Shown: piece after piece, positions 63,621 to 64,000 of the stretch
How the letters are laid out: each line of letters begins with the position of its first letter
Numbering within the stretch: position 1 is the stretch's first letter
Assembly (NCBI GenBank): GCA_903875445.1
Contig: CAIQWD010000028.1
Location: 62,001-126,000, forward strand
Reading direction: 5' to 3'
DNA from: an uncultured delta proteobacterium
Lineage (GTDB): Bacteria; Desulfobacterota; Desulfobulbia; Desulfobulbales; Desulfocapsaceae
Length of the DNA: 64,000 bases
Translations under genes and position numbers: made by a program
Notes under the pieces: model-generated
Told to the model about the DNA's origin: nothing
Database searches by the model: none
Seen by the model: only the letters and a program-made list of their open reading frames with translations

Positions 63621-64000
63621 ATGTGGTCGTTTAAAAAAAAGACGCTGACAGGACTCGCCAGAACCTGTGGCTGAGCGGCGAAAATCGGTCCGGCGGATCT
63701 GTCGGACGCACTTAACGGGCTCAATTTTCAGCGTAACGAAAACCTCCTTGTCGGCATAGAAACCTCCGACGATGCCGCTGTCTATAAACTCTCCGACCAG
63801 GTGGCAATGATCAACACCGTTGATTTTATTACTCCACCGGTCGATGATCCCTATTGGTTCGGGCAGATTTCGGCTGCCAACTCCATCTCCGATGTCTATT
63901 CCATGGGCGGCAAACCCCTTACCGCTTTGAATGTGGTGATGTTTCCGTCCAAGCACCTCGATATGGGAATTCTCCGCGAGATTCTGCGCGGCGGCAACGA
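63621..64000 (+). CDS. selD: Selenophosphate synthase, selenocysteine-containing, partial
   Basis: SelD makes selenophosphate from selenide and ATP for selenocysteine synthesis. The frame from ATG 63621 (GAGGAG 8 bases upstream) has an in-frame TGA at codon 18 (63672-63674) in the context [14 protein letters not shown]. This aligns with the catalytic Cys17 of E. coli SelD, so the TGA is read as selenocysteine. Beyond it the frame continues without any stop to the window end and shows the family motifs [29 protein letters not shown] and [15 protein letters not shown]. Automatic gene finding would split or lose this gene. About 126 of the usual 345-350 residues are in the window. Confidence 0.93.
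63672..63707 (+). promoter_or_regulatory. Selenocysteine UGA and candidate bacterial SECIS hairpin of selD
   Basis: The UGA at 63672-63674 is followed by a stem GTCCG (63688-63692) / CGGAC (63703-63707) with a 10-base loop GCGGATCTGT. The loop lies 18-28 bases after the UGA and contains GGATCT, similar to the GGTCT apical loop of E. coli fdhF that binds SelB. Confidence 0.6.

Noticed and set aside
63414-63956. 180-codon minus-strand frame across the selD start
   Set aside because: It runs antisense through the clearly homologous selD sequence and through the non-coding gap; no family look.

Overview
The window (about 57% GC over most of its length) looks like chromosomal DNA of an anaerobic Gram-negative bacterium of the Desulfobacterota (former Deltaproteobacteria), plausibly a Desulfobulbales relative. 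This is inferred from gene content: a Ni-Fe carbon-monoxide dehydrogenase operon, a selenocysteine-containing SelD, two NtrC-type sigma-54 activators, a heme-binding sensor kinase, a DUF2284 protein, and outer-membrane biogenesis genes (tamA/tamB, lysS-lolC-lolD) that require two membranes. I see no rRNA, tRNA, CRISPR array, insertion sequence or phage gene.

Layout. 1-2.1 kb: a truncated MocR-type regulator with a tandem operator, then rlmD (minus strand). 2.2-7.7 kb: tamA-tamB. 7.8-9.9 kb: a one-domain asparaginase-like protein divergent from an orphan sigma-54 response regulator. 10-15.5 kb: grpE, dnaK, a strong terminator, trpS, an HD-domain protein and a lipoprotein phosphoesterase. 15.6-17.3 kb: an AT-rich patch with a DUF6172 protein and an alanine-racemase-like gene. 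17.3-19.6 kb: ADP-ribosylglycohydrolase family, rhodanese and an orphan MlaD-type lipoprotein. 19.9-23.7 kb: CO dehydrogenase, ferredoxin and flavin oxidoreductase operon. 23.8-28.4 kb: two lipoproteins, a methyltransferase, DUF2284, an unknown protein and a LexA-type repressor. 28.4-31.9 kb: lysS-lolC-lolD. 32-38.9 kb: Nudix, an exporter divergent from its probable regulator, a pseudouridine synthase split into two coupled genes, a SrkA-like kinase, a spermidine-synthase-like protein and a lone receiver domain.

38.9-40.1 kb is an MFS transporter. 40.2-50.5 kb is a four-gene alpha-2-macroglobulin operon of the yfa/mag type. Its macroglobulin keeps a thioester motif (CTEQ), and the neighbouring DUF proteins carry what look like catalytic residues of an NlpC/P60-like cysteine peptidase (DUF1175) and, in the DUF2300 protein, an HELLH zinc motif, SxxK/SKN/KTG penicillin-binding-protein motifs and a SpoIID-like end. 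I consider this the most interesting system in the window.

50.5-54.6 kb: MATE exporter, ferredoxin-nitroreductase fusion, stand-alone RapZ C-terminal domain and MFS transporter. 54.6-60.3 kb (minus strand): a heme-binding histidine kinase and sigma-54 activator beside a YeiH-type transporter / lipoyl-like membrane protein / universal-stress-protein operon that has a well-formed -24/-12 promoter, suggesting one signal-transduction and transport unit. 60.5-63.3 kb: HDOD protein, a repeat-bearing DUF3060 protein and a ketopantoate-reductase-like enzyme. The window ends inside selD, whose codon 18 is an in-frame UGA read as selenocysteine; a plain ORF caller misses it.
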